A program made the position numbers and the translations under genes. DNA of 64,000 nucleotides from CAVSUZ01 sp963791885 (GTDB lineage: Bacteria; Pseudomonadota; Alphaproteobacteria; Acetobacterales; Acetobacteraceae), in NCBI GenBank assembly GCA_963791885.1, contig CAWBUL010000005.1, positions 558,001 to 622,000 on the forward strand, given 5' to 3'. Below, piece by piece: positions 28,200-37,060 of the stretch (the stretch's first letter is position 1; every line of letters starts with the position of its first letter). The notes under the pieces are model-generated. The model searched no databases and had not been told where the DNA came from. It saw only the letters and a list, made by a program, of their open reading frames with translations.

Positions 28200-29228
28200 A
28201 TGAACCGCCTGATCGAACCGCTCGCCCTGCTTTACGGCGCCCAGGCTGCCGAGGCAGTCGCCGCCGGCGTGGCACGACCGCTCGCAGGCGGCCGCATGGC
28301 CTATGCCGCGGCGCGGCTGATTGATGGGCCACGCACCACGGGACTGGTCGCGGCCTCTGCAATCGACCCCGCTTGGCAGACAGAGGCCGATCGGCTCGCC
28401 GCCGCGCCGGCCGATGCCGCTGCCATCCGCCTGCCGCCCGGCCCCACGGTGATGGGCATCATCAACGTCACACCGGACAGCTTCAGCGACGGCGGACTTA
28501 ATTTCGATCCCGGCCGCGCGGCAGAGGCCGGACACGCCATGGCCGCGGCGGGCGCGGCCATTCTGGACATCGGTGGGGAGAGCACGCGCCCCACCGATTC
28601 CGTCGTGGTCCCGCCCGAGGAAGAACAGCGCCGTGTCCTGCCGGTGATCCGGGCACTCCGCAATTGCGGCATCCCGCTATCAGTGGACACGCGGAACGCG
28701 TCAACCATGGCGGCGGCGCTCGATGCCGGCGCTGCCGTCGTCAACGACGTCTCCGGCCTGACCCATGACCCGCATGCTGCTGCGCTGATCGCCCGCCGAG
28801 GCTGTCCCGTGGTGCTGATGCACATGCGCGGCACGCCACAAACGATGAACGCGCTCGCCGTTTACGACGACATAGCCCTGGAGGTGACACGAGAACTCGC
28901 ACACCGTGTCGAAGCAGCCGAGCGTGCGGGCATCGCGCGGAACAAGATCATCATCGATCCTGGGATCGGCTTCGCGAAACGCGCGCGGCAGAATCAAACT
29001 CTGCTCATGCACCTGCCCCTGCTCTTGAATCTCGGCTGCCCGTTGCTGGTGGGATTGTCGCGCAAGCGGTTCGTCCGTTCGATTTCCGGTGCGACGGATC
29101 CCCGCGACGCAGGCCCCGGGTCGCTGGCCGGCGCCCTGCACGCCCTGTCACACGGCGCGAGCATCCTGCGCGTCCACGACGTGCCGGAGACGGTGCAAGC
29201 AGTGCGCGTCTGGCAGGCGCTTTGCTGA
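28200..29228 (+). CDS. folP: Dihydropteroate synthase
   Basis: 342 aa. An N-terminal extension of about 90 residues is followed by the classical DHPS barrel: GPTVMGIINVTPDSFSDGG, DIGGESTRPTD, LSVDTRNASTMAAALDAGAA, VNDVSGL, VVLMHMRGTPQTM, IIIDPGIGFAKR, VGLSRKRFVRSISG. It joins p-aminobenzoate to the pterin pyrophosphate. An in-frame ATG at 28158 is also possible. It reads away from the MfnB-FolB gene across 107 bp, so the FolB product could feed this enzyme. Confidence 0.93.
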   Translation: MNRLIEPLALLYGAQAAEAVAAGVARPLAGGRMAYAAARLIDGPRTTGLVAASAIDPAWQTEADRLAAAPADAAAIRLPPGPTVMGIINVTPDSFSDGGLNFDPGRAAEAGHAMAAAGAAILDIGGESTRPTDSVVVPPEEEQRRVLPVIRALRNCGIPLSVDTRNASTMAAALDAGAAVVNDVSGLTHDPHAAALIARRGCPVVLMHMRGTPQTMNALAVYDDIALEVTRELAHRVEAAERAGIARNKIIIDPGIGFAKRARQNQTLLMHLPLLLNLGCPLLVGLSRKRFVRSISGATDPRDAGPGSLAGALHALSHGASILRVHDVPETVQAVRVWQALC

Positions 29229-29235
29229 TTGCCGC

Positions 29236-30684
29236 CTAATCCGCCTCCGCCGGCTGCGCCCCGCCGGGCTGCGGTGCCGCCGCCGCCCGTCCCGCGAGAT
29301 CATCCCCCGCCGTCGTGGGCATCAGCAGCGCGATCGGCGCAGCCACCAGGGTGAACACCGACACCACCAGAAACGCCACGCTGAAATCCCACGGACGCGC
29401 CGGATGATTGCCCGATGCCCGCATCGCGAGTTCCAGCGCCACCGCGCCCGTCGAGATGCCGATTGTTGCCGCAAGCTGCTGGACAGCCGTGTACAAGCTG
29501 GTCGCCGCGCTCATCTTGCGCCGTGGCACATCACCATACGCCAAAGTGTTGTACGCGGTGAATTGCAGCGACCGGAAAAACCCGCCGATCAGCAACGCGG
29601 CATAGATCGCGGCGGCCGGCCAGGTCGGCCGGAACGCCGCGCAGATCGCGAGCATCGCGGCTGAGATAAACCCGTTCCACACCAGCGTGCTGCGGAAGCC
29701 GAACCACAGCAGCGACCTCTGCGCCACCGGCTTCATGATCAGTGCGCCCGCCGAACTGGCGAACGTGATCAACCCGCTCTGTACAGCCGACTGGCCGAAC
29801 CCGACCTGCAGCATCAACGGGAGCAGGAACGGGATCGCGCCGATTCCGGTGCGGAACAAGAGCATGGCGGAGATCGCCACGCCGAAACAGGGCAGCCGCA
29901 GCAGCGATAGGTCGAGCAGCGGGTTCGAGTGCGTCCGGGCATGGACCAGGTAACCGGCTCCGGCCGCAACCCCGATGGCGACCAAGGCCCAAGAGACCTC
30001 GGCCGAGACAACGCCCCGCCCGGCCGTATCGACCCCGAACATCAAACCGGACAGACAGATCCCCGACAGGATCAGCCCGAGCGTATCGAACCGCCCCGGC
30101 GGCGGCTCTCGCGCATCCTCGATGAACAAGCTGACAGCAATGATGCCCAGAATGCCGATTGGCACGTTGATGTCGAAGATCCACCGCCAGGAGGCATACG
30201 TGACGATCAGCCCGCCCAATGGCGGTCCCACCACAGGTCCGACCAGGGCAGGGGTGGTCAGCCACGCCATCGCTGCCACCAATTCGCTCCGCGGCGTCGT
30301 CCGCAGCATCACGAGCCGGCCCACCGGTACCATCATGGCCCCACCGACGCCTTGCAGGATGCGGGCGATGACCAAAAACCACAGCGAATCCGCCCGCCCA
30401 CACAGCACCGACCCGACTGTGAACACCGCAATTGCCGCCCGGAACACCGCCCGCGTGCCGTACCGGTCCGCCACCCAGCCACTGGCCGGAATAAACACCG
30501 CGACACTCAGCAGATATGCGGTCAGTGCAACGTTCATACGCACCGGATCGGAACCGAACGCCTTCGCCATCGTCGGCAACGCCGTCGCGATCACCGTCGA
30601 ATCCAGGTTCTGCATGAACAGCGCACAGGCCACGATCACCGCCGTTTGGCGGGTGCGGCGGCTGGTCCGGGGCGGTCTGGACAT
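29236..30684 (-). CDS. MFS drug efflux transporter, DHA2 (EmrB/QacA) family
   Basis: About 482 aa with 13-14 membrane segments. NLDSTVIATALPTMAKAFG at segment 1 and WVADRYGTRAVFRAAI (motif A) identify the DHA2 drug:proton antiporters; motif C region VGPVVGPPLGGLIVTYASWR is also present. It probably exports hydrophobic toxic compounds. No membrane-fusion partner is beside it. The ATG at 30684 was chosen by homology; the open frame upstream looks non-coding. Convergent with folP, 7 bp apart. Confidence 0.9.
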   Translation of the reverse strand: MSRPPRTSRRTRQTAVIVACALFMQNLDSTVIATALPTMAKAFGSDPVRMNVALTAYLLSVAVFIPASGWVADRYGTRAVFRAAIAVFTVGSVLCGRADSLWFLVIARILQGVGGAMMVPVGRLVMLRTTPRSELVAAMAWLTTPALVGPVVGPPLGGLIVTYASWRWIFDINVPIGILGIIAVSLFIEDAREPPPGRFDTLGLILSGICLSGLMFGVDTAGRGVVSAEVSWALVAIGVAAGAGYLVHARTHSNPLLDLSLLRLPCFGVAISAMLLFRTGIGAIPFLLPLMLQVGFGQSAVQSGLITFASSAGALIMKPVAQRSLLWFGFRSTLVWNGFISAAMLAICAAFRPTWPAAAIYAALLIGGFFRSLQFTAYNTLAYGDVPRRKMSAATSLYTAVQQLAATIGISTGAVALELAMRASGNHPARPWDFSVAFLVVSVFTLVAAPIALLMPTTAGDDLAGRAAAAPQPGGAQPAEAD

Positions 30685-30930
30685 GCAATTCTGGCCGGAG
30701 CTGGCCGACAAACTCATACCGACAGGATGGCCCCAAGCCGCCGCGCCGAAAAGCCTTGAGTGTGCGCGATTGTCATGCGCCCGAATCGTGGCTTGGTGTA
30801 TGGATTGCTGGGTCCTATATCGCGGGGACGTCATTGCTACCCCCCTGAGTACCTTTGGGGCGTGTCTAGACCCACGAGGAAACGCCATGTTTCGGCTCTC
30901 CGGGGCGTTGGTACTCCGGTGCCCGGATCG

Positions 30931-31632
30931 ATGAAGCGGTCCCCCCACCTCCTTATTGGGCTGCTGCTTGTGGTCCTCGCCCTTGCCGTTTGGCGCAGCG
31001 GCCTGCTCCACGCCTTGTCCTGGGAGTCACTCGCCCGGCACCAGGCCATGCTGTCCGACTGGGTCGGCACCCACCGCCTGCTTGCCGCCGCCGCGTACAC
31101 GCTGCTCTACATCGTGCTTGTCGCCTTCTCAGTCCCGGAAAGCGCCGTGGTCACGGTCGCCGGCGGGCTGCTGTTCGGCACCCTCATTGGCGGAGCGCTC
31201 GCCGTCCTCGGCTCCACCATCGGCGCGGTCATTCTGTTCCTGGTCGCCCGCACCGCCTTGGCCAAAGTGGTCGCCCGCCGCGCCCGCCCCGTCATCAAAC
31301 GCATCCGCCCCGGCATCAAGCGAGACGGATTCAGCTACCTCCTCGCCCTGCGCCTGGTTCCCGCCCTTCCATTCTGGCTCGTCAACCTTGGCGCGGCGAT
31401 GTGCGGTATGAAACTCTGGCCCTATGCCGCCGCCACACTCCTTGGCGTCATCCCCGCCACCTTCGTCTTCGCCTCGATCGGCGAAGGGGTCGGCTCAATC
31501 CTGGCGGCAGGCGGGCACCCCGACGTGTCCATCATCTTCCACCCGCGAATCCTCGGTCCCCTGATCGGCCTCGCCGTCCTGTCGCTCACTCCCATCGTCG
31601 TCCGCCACCTGCGTAGCCGGGCGCGTGAGTAA
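30931..31632 (+). CDS. TVP38/TMEM64 (DedA-related) membrane protein
   Basis: 233 aa with about five hydrophobic segments. The SNARE-associated/VTT domain is visible: FSVPESAVVTVAGGLLFGTL, GALAVLGSTIGAVILFLVAR, LLALRLVPALPFWLVNLGAA. It overlaps the flavin reductase gene by 8 bases. TVP38 proteins are often paired with or fused to disulfide-type flavin reductases; they may move lipids or small solutes, but the substrate here is unknown. Confidence 0.88.
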   Translation: MKRSPHLLIGLLLVVLALAVWRSGLLHALSWESLARHQAMLSDWVGTHRLLAAAAYTLLYIVLVAFSVPESAVVTVAGGLLFGTLIGGALAVLGSTIGAVILFLVARTALAKVVARRARPVIKRIRPGIKRDGFSYLLALRLVPALPFWLVNLGAAMCGMKLWPYAAATLLGVIPATFVFASIGEGVGSILAAGGHPDVSIIFHPRILGPLIGLAVLSLTPIVVRHLRSRARE

Positions 31633-33097
31633 TGCGCGCGGGGTTGGTGGCCCGGCCGCGCGCAGCATCAAAGACTTCGATTTTGCCGTCATAGGCGCCG
31701 GCGCCGCCGGCCTGTCCGTCACCGCCGTCGCCGCCCAGCTTGGCCTGCGCGTCGCCCTGATCGAGCGCGGTCGTATGGGCGGTGATTGCCTCAACTTCGG
31801 CTGCGTCCCCAGCAAATCCCTGCTCGCCGCCGCGCATGCCGCCCAGGCCGTGCGCCCGGCTGCCCGATTCGGCATCCACGTCCCGGACCCGGTCATCGAC
31901 TGGTCACAGGTCCAGGCCCATGTGAAAGGGGTCATCGACGCCATTGCCCCGACTGATTCGGCCGAACGCTTCCGCGATCTTGGCGCCGAGGTCATCGCCG
32001 GGGACGCACGCTTCACCGGTCCCGCCACCCTGGACGTCGCCGGCCGAACCGTAACGGCGCGACGCATAGTGATCGCCGCCGGCAGCGAACCCGCCATCCC
32101 GCCCATTCCGGGCTTGGTCGAAACAGGCTGCCTGACCAACGAGACGATCTTCGATCTCCCGCAGCGCCCGGATCACCTACTGATCCTCGGGGGCGGCCCG
32201 GTCGGCCTTGAACTGGCTGACGCCTTCGCCGGCCTGGGCAGCCAGGTCACTGTCATCGAAGCCGACCGCATCGCCGCCCGCGATGACCCCGACCTCGTTG
32301 CCAGCCTTCGCGCTGTCCTGGCCGCGCGACGAATCACGCTCCACGAACAGACCCGCGTTTCCGAAGTCCGCCCGGGCCCAACGCTTATCCTCTCCAACGG
32401 CGATCAGATCGCCGGAACCCACCTGCTCGTCGCCGCTGGCCGACGCCCCCGCCTCGCATCGCTGGACCTGGAGAAAGGCCAGGTGCGAACCACGCCCGAC
32501 GGCATCGCCACCGACCGAGGCCTGCGCAGCCCGACCAACAAACGTGTGTTCGCGGTGGGCGACATCGCCGACCCGGACGGCATCGGCCCTCGCGCCCTCA
32601 CCCACGTCGCCAGCTACCACGCCGGAATCGTCATCCGCCGCGCCGTCTTCCGACTGCCCGCCGCCATCGACTACGCCGCCCTGCCACGCGTCACCTACAC
32701 CAGCCCCGAACTCGCCCAGGTCGGCCTGACCGAGGGCGAAGCCAGGGGCCAGGGCCGCCGAATCCAGACCCTGACTGTCCCGCTCCCCGAGAACGACCGT
32801 GCCCGCACCGACGCCATCACCACTGGGTTGGTCAAACTCGTTGTGGAGCATGGCCGTGTCATCGGCGCCGGAATCCTCGCGCCCCACGCTGGCGAGATGA
32901 TCACCGCCTGGGCCCTGGCTATCGCCCGCAACGTCCCCCTCCGCGCATTGGCCGGCCTCATCGTGCCCTATCCGACGCTGTCGGAATCCGGCAAACGCGC
33001 GGCGCAGAACTTCTACGCCGATCGACTGTTCTCCCCGCGAACGCGCAGCCTGGCCCGCCTGCTCCGGCTGTTGCCCATCCGAGGCGAATGGAAATAG
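31625..33097 (+). CDS. Pyridine nucleotide-disulfide oxidoreductase (mercuric-reductase-like)
   Basis: 490 aa flavoprotein of the dihydrolipoamide dehydrogenase/MerA family. FAD site AVIGAGAAGLSVTAVAAQLG, redox pair MGGDCLNFGCVPSKSLL, NAD site LLILGGGPVGLELADAFAGL, second FAD site RVFAVGDIADP, dimer domain YTSPELAQVGLTEGEA. The C-terminus lacks the MerA vicinal Cys pair and the final His-Glu site is not obvious (IVPYPTLSESGKRAAQNFY). Starts with GTG inside the end of the TVP38 gene. Substrate unknown; coupled expression suggests a membrane-linked redox role with TVP38. Confidence 0.87.
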   Translation: MSNARGVGGPAARSIKDFDFAVIGAGAAGLSVTAVAAQLGLRVALIERGRMGGDCLNFGCVPSKSLLAAAHAAQAVRPAARFGIHVPDPVIDWSQVQAHVKGVIDAIAPTDSAERFRDLGAEVIAGDARFTGPATLDVAGRTVTARRIVIAAGSEPAIPPIPGLVETGCLTNETIFDLPQRPDHLLILGGGPVGLELADAFAGLGSQVTVIEADRIAARDDPDLVASLRAVLAARRITLHEQTRVSEVRPGPTLILSNGDQIAGTHLLVAAGRRPRLASLDLEKGQVRTTPDGIATDRGLRSPTNKRVFAVGDIADPDGIGPRALTHVASYHAGIVIRRAVFRLPAAIDYAALPRVTYTSPELAQVGLTEGEARGQGRRIQTLTVPLPENDRARTDAITTGLVKLVVEHGRVIGAGILAPHAGEMITAWALAIARNVPLRALAGLIVPYPTLSESGKRAAQNFYADRLFSPRTRSLARLLRLLPIRGEWK

Positions 33098-33100
33098 ATC

Positions 33101-33373
33101 ATGGACGAACACGAGGTGCCGAACATGGATGTGGATCTCCCCTCCGAGGACGTTCCGCTCGGAGAAATGTCCTTCTGCTTCCTGGCGATCGTTCTCGCGG
33201 TAGCCGGACTGGTCATGGTCAGCTTCGCCGGGGGCTGGTACTGGCCCGGCCTCGTCGTCTTCCTGCTCGCGGTGCTGGGCGGGTTCTACTCGGTCAAGCG
33301 CTACTACGACCGGTGGGAGGCGATCCGCCGCCAGCGTTTGATGCAGGCTGGTGAATACCGGCGCCACGCGTAG
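33101..33373 (+). CDS. Small two-segment membrane protein
   Basis: 90 aa. Acidic N-terminus (DVDLPSEDVPLGE), two hydrophobic segments (FLAIVLAVAGLVMVSFAG; GLVVFLLAVLGGFYSV) and a basic C-terminal tail rich in Arg. Not a family I recognise. Four bases after the flavin reductase gene, so likely part of the same transcript. Confidence 0.65.
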   Translation: MDEHEVPNMDVDLPSEDVPLGEMSFCFLAIVLAVAGLVMVSFAGGWYWPGLVVFLLAVLGGFYSVKRYYDRWEAIRRQRLMQAGEYRRHA

Positions 33374-33376
33374 ACC

Positions 33377-34158
33377 ATGACAGCTCAGTCAAGCTGGGAT
33401 CCCGATCAGTACCTGCGCTTCGGGGATGAACGTCTGCGCCCCGCGCTCGACCTGTTGGCCCATATCGGCCTGGAGCGCCCCCGCATGGTCGTGGATCTTG
33501 GATGCGGTGCCGGGAATGTCTCCGCCATTCTCAAGCAGCGCTTCCCCGCAGCACGCGTCCTCGGTGTGGACGGGTCGGCGGCGATGCTGGAGAAAGCCCG
33601 CGCCGCCGCGCCTGATTGCGATTTTGTCCAGGCCGATATGGCGAACTGGACGCCGGAGCAGCCGCCCGACCTCATCTACTCGAACGCGGCGCTGCATTGG
33701 GTTCCCGATCACCAGCGCCTGTTCCCACGCTTGATGGGTACGCTCGCACCGGACGGAGTGCTCGCGGTTCAAATGCCGGCGATGCACGATTCCCCGATGC
33801 GCAGACTGCAAGGGGAGCTCGCGGCGAGCGGCGCTTGGGCGCAGCGACTCGGCGGCATTTCCTCCGCACGCGACATCCTGAAACCCGAGCAGGTACCTGG
33901 ACCCTTCTGCGCCCGCACGCCTCCGCGCTCGATATGTGGGAGACGATCTACCTTCACCCCTTGCAGGGCGAGGATGCGGTGATGCAGTGGGCCACCGGCA
34001 GCAGCCTTCGCCCGTTTCTCGACGCGCTGGAACCAAATCAACGCGAGGCCTTTCGCAAGGCCTATGCCGATGCTGTGCGGCCGCATTACCCACGCCAGCC
34101 CGACGGCACCACCCTATTCCCGTTTCGGCGCCTGTTCATGATCGCGACGCGTTCGTAA
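33377..34158 (+). CDS. tam: Trans-aconitate 2-methyltransferase, frame broken
   Basis: About 260 aa. SAM-binding VVDLGCGAGNVSAIL, VDGSAAMLEKAR, FVQADMANW, SNAALHWVPDHQRLFPRLM, VQMPAMHDSPMRRL are typical of Tam. The frame then changes near 33892-33904. Removing one G of GG and one C of CCC gives EQYLDLLRPHASALDMWETI and the rest of the family C-terminus, ending FPFRRLFMIATRS. Tam detoxifies trans-aconitate, an aconitase inhibitor. Downstream of the TVP38 run with 3-bp spacing. Confidence 0.85.
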
Positions 34159-34166
34159 GCCGCCCT

Positions 34167-34204
34167 TTGTCATCGCGAGGCCCGCGCAGCGGGCCGTGGC
34201 GACC
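34167..34204. repeat. REP-like palindrome between convergent genes
   Basis: GTCATCGCGAGGCCCGCGCA then GCGGGCC GTGGCGAC: a 7-bp stem GGCCCGC/GCGGGCC (34179-34185, 34189-34195) with partly paired flanks. Resembles REP-type elements that start GTCATCGCGAG and may end both convergent transcripts. Confidence 0.55.
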
Positions 34205-34229
34205 CAGGGCGACCCGCACCTTCACGACC

Positions 34230-34739
34230 TTACCCCGCAGAAATCTCCCCCTCCGGCATCACAACAAAAATCAGCACCGCAAGAACCGTGACATAAAATC
34301 GGAATGCGGCCTGCTGCCCGTTCCACGTCGCCGACTGCCACATCGCGAAATATTCGCCGCCCACCACCATGAAGCCTGTGAACCACAACAGAAACGCCAA
34401 TGTCGCGCCCACCACGACGAAGCGTTTCGCCGCATGGAATCGCTCAACCGGTGCACGAAAATGGCGCGCCAGATCGATAGCCCCGACCGCAAACGCCAGC
34501 GCGCTCAGCCCCTCCACGCCGATGATCAACCCATAGGCGGCGCGCCACAGCGCCGGGCTGGTGATCGCGCGTGAGGACCGCAGCGTATTGGTCGGGAACG
34601 TCGTGTCCATGCTCAGCACATGCTGAACGAACGCGTAATTGGAGCCGTAATCGGCAATATTATCGTACGTTACGATGAAGCAGAACGCCGCAAGCGAAGC
34701 GACCAGCACGATCTTGCTCAGTCGCAGCGCAGACGGCAC
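34230..34739 (-). CDS. DUF2165 family membrane protein
   Basis: 169 aa with four hydrophobic segments. The first half has YDNIADYGSNYAFVQHVLSM and the second TGFMVVGGEYFAMWQS.TWNG, the marks of the DUF2165 family of small integral membrane proteins. Function unknown. It precedes nothing on the same transcript that explains it; the ABC ATPase ends 3 bp upstream of its start and may be transcribed with it. Confidence 0.8.
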   Translation of the reverse strand: MPSALRLSKIVLVASLAAFCFIVTYDNIADYGSNYAFVQHVLSMDTTFPTNTLRSSRAITSPALWRAAYGLIIGVEGLSALAFAVGAIDLARHFRAPVERFHAAKRFVVVGATLAFLLWFTGFMVVGGEYFAMWQSATWNGQQAAFRFYVTVLAVLIFVVMPEGEISAG

Positions 34740-34742
34740 CCG

Positions 34743-35522
34743 TTACCGTCCCGCCCGCTCCATATGCCGCCGCACGAACGCCCGGCAGCGCTCGCTCTCC
34801 GGATTGGCGAAGATCTGCTGCGGCGGACCTTCCTCTGCGATCACGCCCTCGTCCAGAAAAATCGCGCGGGACGCGACCTCCGCCGCAAAACTCATTTCAT
34901 GCGTCACGATCAGCATCGTCCGGCCTTCCTCGGCCAGATCGCGCATCACCCGCAGCACTTCGCCGACAAGTTCGGGATCCAGCGCCGAAGTCGGCTCGTC
35001 GAACAGCAGCGCCTTCGGCCGCATCGCGAGGGCCCGGGCAATCGCGGCCCGCTGTTGCTGCCCGCCCGAGAGCTGCGCCGGCCACGCATCGCGCTTGTCC
35101 GCCAGCCCGACCTTGGCCAGCAGCGCCTCAGCCTCCGCCACGCATTCCGCGCGAGGCCGTCCCTGCACATGCACAGGCGCCTCGATCACATTGCCCAGCA
35201 CCGTCCGATGCGGCCACAGATTGAAGCTTTGGAACACGAACCCCAAAGAACTACGTACCCGGCTGATCTGCCGCGCATCCGCCGCCACGCGATGTCCGTG
35301 CCGTGTCGTGATCGCCAGCGTCTCACCGCCAACCACAATCTCCCCTTCATCCGGAATTTCCAGGAGCGGGATGCAGCGCAGGAACGTGCTCTTTCCCGAT
35401 CCGCTGGCGCCGATAATCGCGATCACCTCGCCCTGATGCGCGGTCAGCGACACGCCGCGCAGCACCTCGTTCGCCCCAAACTTCTTCCGAATCCCTCTCG
35501 CAACAACAACCTGCTCTGTCAC
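34743..35522 (-). CDS. Polar amino-acid ABC transporter, ATP-binding protein
   Basis: 259 aa HisP/GlnQ-type ATPase. Walker A GASGSGKSTFLRC, Q-loop FVFQSFNLWPH, signature LSGGQQQRAAIARALAM, Walker B LLFDEPTSALDPE, H-loop VTHEM. It powers the two permeases encoded upstream. The GTG at 35522 matches the family N-terminus; the frame is open further upstream but without homology. About 125 bp separate it from the permease genes. Confidence 0.93.
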   Translation of the reverse strand: MTEQVVVARGIRKKFGANEVLRGVSLTAHQGEVIAIIGASGSGKSTFLRCIPLLEIPDEGEIVVGGETLAITTRHGHRVAADARQISRVRSSLGFVFQSFNLWPHRTVLGNVIEAPVHVQGRPRAECVAEAEALLAKVGLADKRDAWPAQLSGGQQQRAAIARALAMRPKALLFDEPTSALDPELVGEVLRVMRDLAEEGRTMLIVTHEMSFAAEVASRAIFLDEGVIAEEGPPQQIFANPESERCRAFVRRHMERAGR

Positions 35523-35649
35523 CGGCCCGCCTGATCTTCTAAATAAACAATCGTTCCCTGGTTCGGCTGAAAGAGCCGTTCCTTCGTCCCGGCCACGCAT
35601 TCGCAGCGCGCGGCCGCAACGACACGCGACACTCGTGCGGCCGAGGACC

Positions 35650-36336
35650 TCATACCCGCCGCTCCGTTGGCCCCAATGCACCCTCCAACGCCAGCAGCCC
35701 CCGGGTCAGAGCGAAGTTGATCGCCAGATAAATCACCCCCGCGCACAGGAAGACTTCGACCACCCGGTAAGTCTCCGAGATGATCGCGTACGCGATCCCC
35801 GTGACTTCCATCAGCGTGATCAGCGATGCCAAAGAGGTCGACTTCACCATCGCGATCAACTCATTGCCGTACGCGGGCAGGCCCTGGCGGATCGCCAGCG
35901 GCAGCGTTACCCGTCGCAGCAGCAACGCGCGCGACATCCCCGCCGCCCGTCCGGCCTCGATCGCACCCTTCGGCACCGATGCCAGCGCGCCGCGCAAAAT
36001 CTCCGTCTGATACGCCGCCGTGTTCAGCGCCAGAGACAGGATCGCGCAGCACCACGGCTCGCGCAGGAACGGCCACAGCACGCTGTTGCGGATCGCTGCG
36101 AACTGTCCCAGCCCGTAATAGATCAGGAAGATCTGCAGCAGCAGCGGCGTGCCCCGGAACAGCGATACATACGCGCTGACGAATACCGCGCCGATGCGCG
36201 AGGCATTGCGCAGCAGCGCAAAACACAGTGCCAGCACCGCGCCGCACCCCACGGAACTCACCGTCAGCACAATCGTCAGCGGCACGCCCGACAGAAGCTG
36301 CAGCATCGTATCGCGTAGGAAGTCGAAATCGATCAT
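35650..36336 (-). CDS. Polar amino-acid ABC transporter permease (HisM-type)
   Basis: 228 aa with about five membrane segments. VPLTIVLTVSSVGCGAVLAL, SLFRGTPLLLQIFLIYYGLG and EAGRAAGMSRALLLRRVTLP (the EAA loop that contacts the ATPase) place it in the HisM/GlnP family. The start codon shares one base with the stop of the other permease gene (TGATG), so the two are translated together as a heterodimer. Confidence 0.92.
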   Translation of the reverse strand: MIDFDFLRDTMLQLLSGVPLTIVLTVSSVGCGAVLALCFALLRNASRIGAVFVSAYVSLFRGTPLLLQIFLIYYGLGQFAAIRNSVLWPFLREPWCCAILSLALNTAAYQTEILRGALASVPKGAIEAGRAAGMSRALLLRRVTLPLAIRQGLPAYGNELIAMVKSTSLASLITLMEVTGIAYAIISETYRVVEVFLCAGVIYLAINFALTRGLLALEGALGPTERRV

Positions 36337-37049
36337 CAGGCCATCCGCTCGCCATGCGAGACCGAGCGCTCGACGCCGCGAAACACCCCGTTGGAAAGCC
36401 CCGTCAGCACGAGGTACAGCGCCATACCGCCGATGGCGAAGTCGAAGGGCAGGCGTGTGGAATCGCCGGCGATGTTCACCGCCCGCATCAGCTCGCCCAA
36501 TCCCGTCACGGAAATCAGCGCCGAATCCTTCAGCACCTGCTGCCAGACATTGCCCATGGTCGGCAGGGCGAAGCGCAGCGTGCGCGGCGCCAGCACCCGA
36601 CGGAACAGCATCGCATGGCCCATGCCTACCGCGCGTCCGGCCTCGATCTCGCCGCGCGGAATGGCCAGGAATCCGCCGCGGATCGCCTCCGTCAGATAGG
36701 CGCCGCCGATCACCCCCACGGCCAGCGCGCCGGCCAGGAACCCGTTCAACCCGATAAAGCCGCTCTGACCGACCAGATGGCCCAAAGAGGTCAGCGCCTG
36801 GCTGCCGCCGAAATAGATCAGATAGATCACCAGCAGTTCAGGGATGCCGCGGAACACCGTCGTATAAACATCGACCGCCCGCCGGATCGCCGGTCGCCCG
36901 GCGACTTTACCCCAGGCCCCCAGCCCGCCCAGCACCAGCCCGATCGCATACGCCGCGAGGGAAACCGCCAGGGTCATGAACGCCCCGGCGATGAGCGACG
37001 CGCCCCACCCGGTGGGGCCAAACCCAAGCAGACGGAACGTGTCGCCCAA
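36336..37049 (-). CDS. Polar amino-acid ABC transporter permease (HisQ-type)
   Basis: 237 aa, about five membrane segments. GWGASLIAGAFMTLAVSLAA, TVFRGIPELLVIYLIYFGGS, and the EAA loop EAGRAVGMGHAMLFRRVLAP. Partner of the adjacent HisM-type permease. Eleven bases after the binding-protein gene. Together the order binding protein-permease-permease-ATPase is the usual one for this transporter class. Confidence 0.92.
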   Translation of the reverse strand: MGDTFRLLGFGPTGWGASLIAGAFMTLAVSLAAYAIGLVLGGLGAWGKVAGRPAIRRAVDVYTTVFRGIPELLVIYLIYFGGSQALTSLGHLVGQSGFIGLNGFLAGALAVGVIGGAYLTEAIRGGFLAIPRGEIEAGRAVGMGHAMLFRRVLAPRTLRFALPTMGNVWQQVLKDSALISVTGLGELMRAVNIAGDSTRLPFDFAIGGMALYLVLTGLSNGVFRGVERSVSHGERMA

Positions 37050-37060
37050 AACTTAAGCGG

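Noticed and set aside
32177..33367. 396-codon minus-strand frame opposite the flavin reductase
   Set aside because: Gly/Asp/Val shadow of a high-GC gene; the plus strand carries all family motifs.
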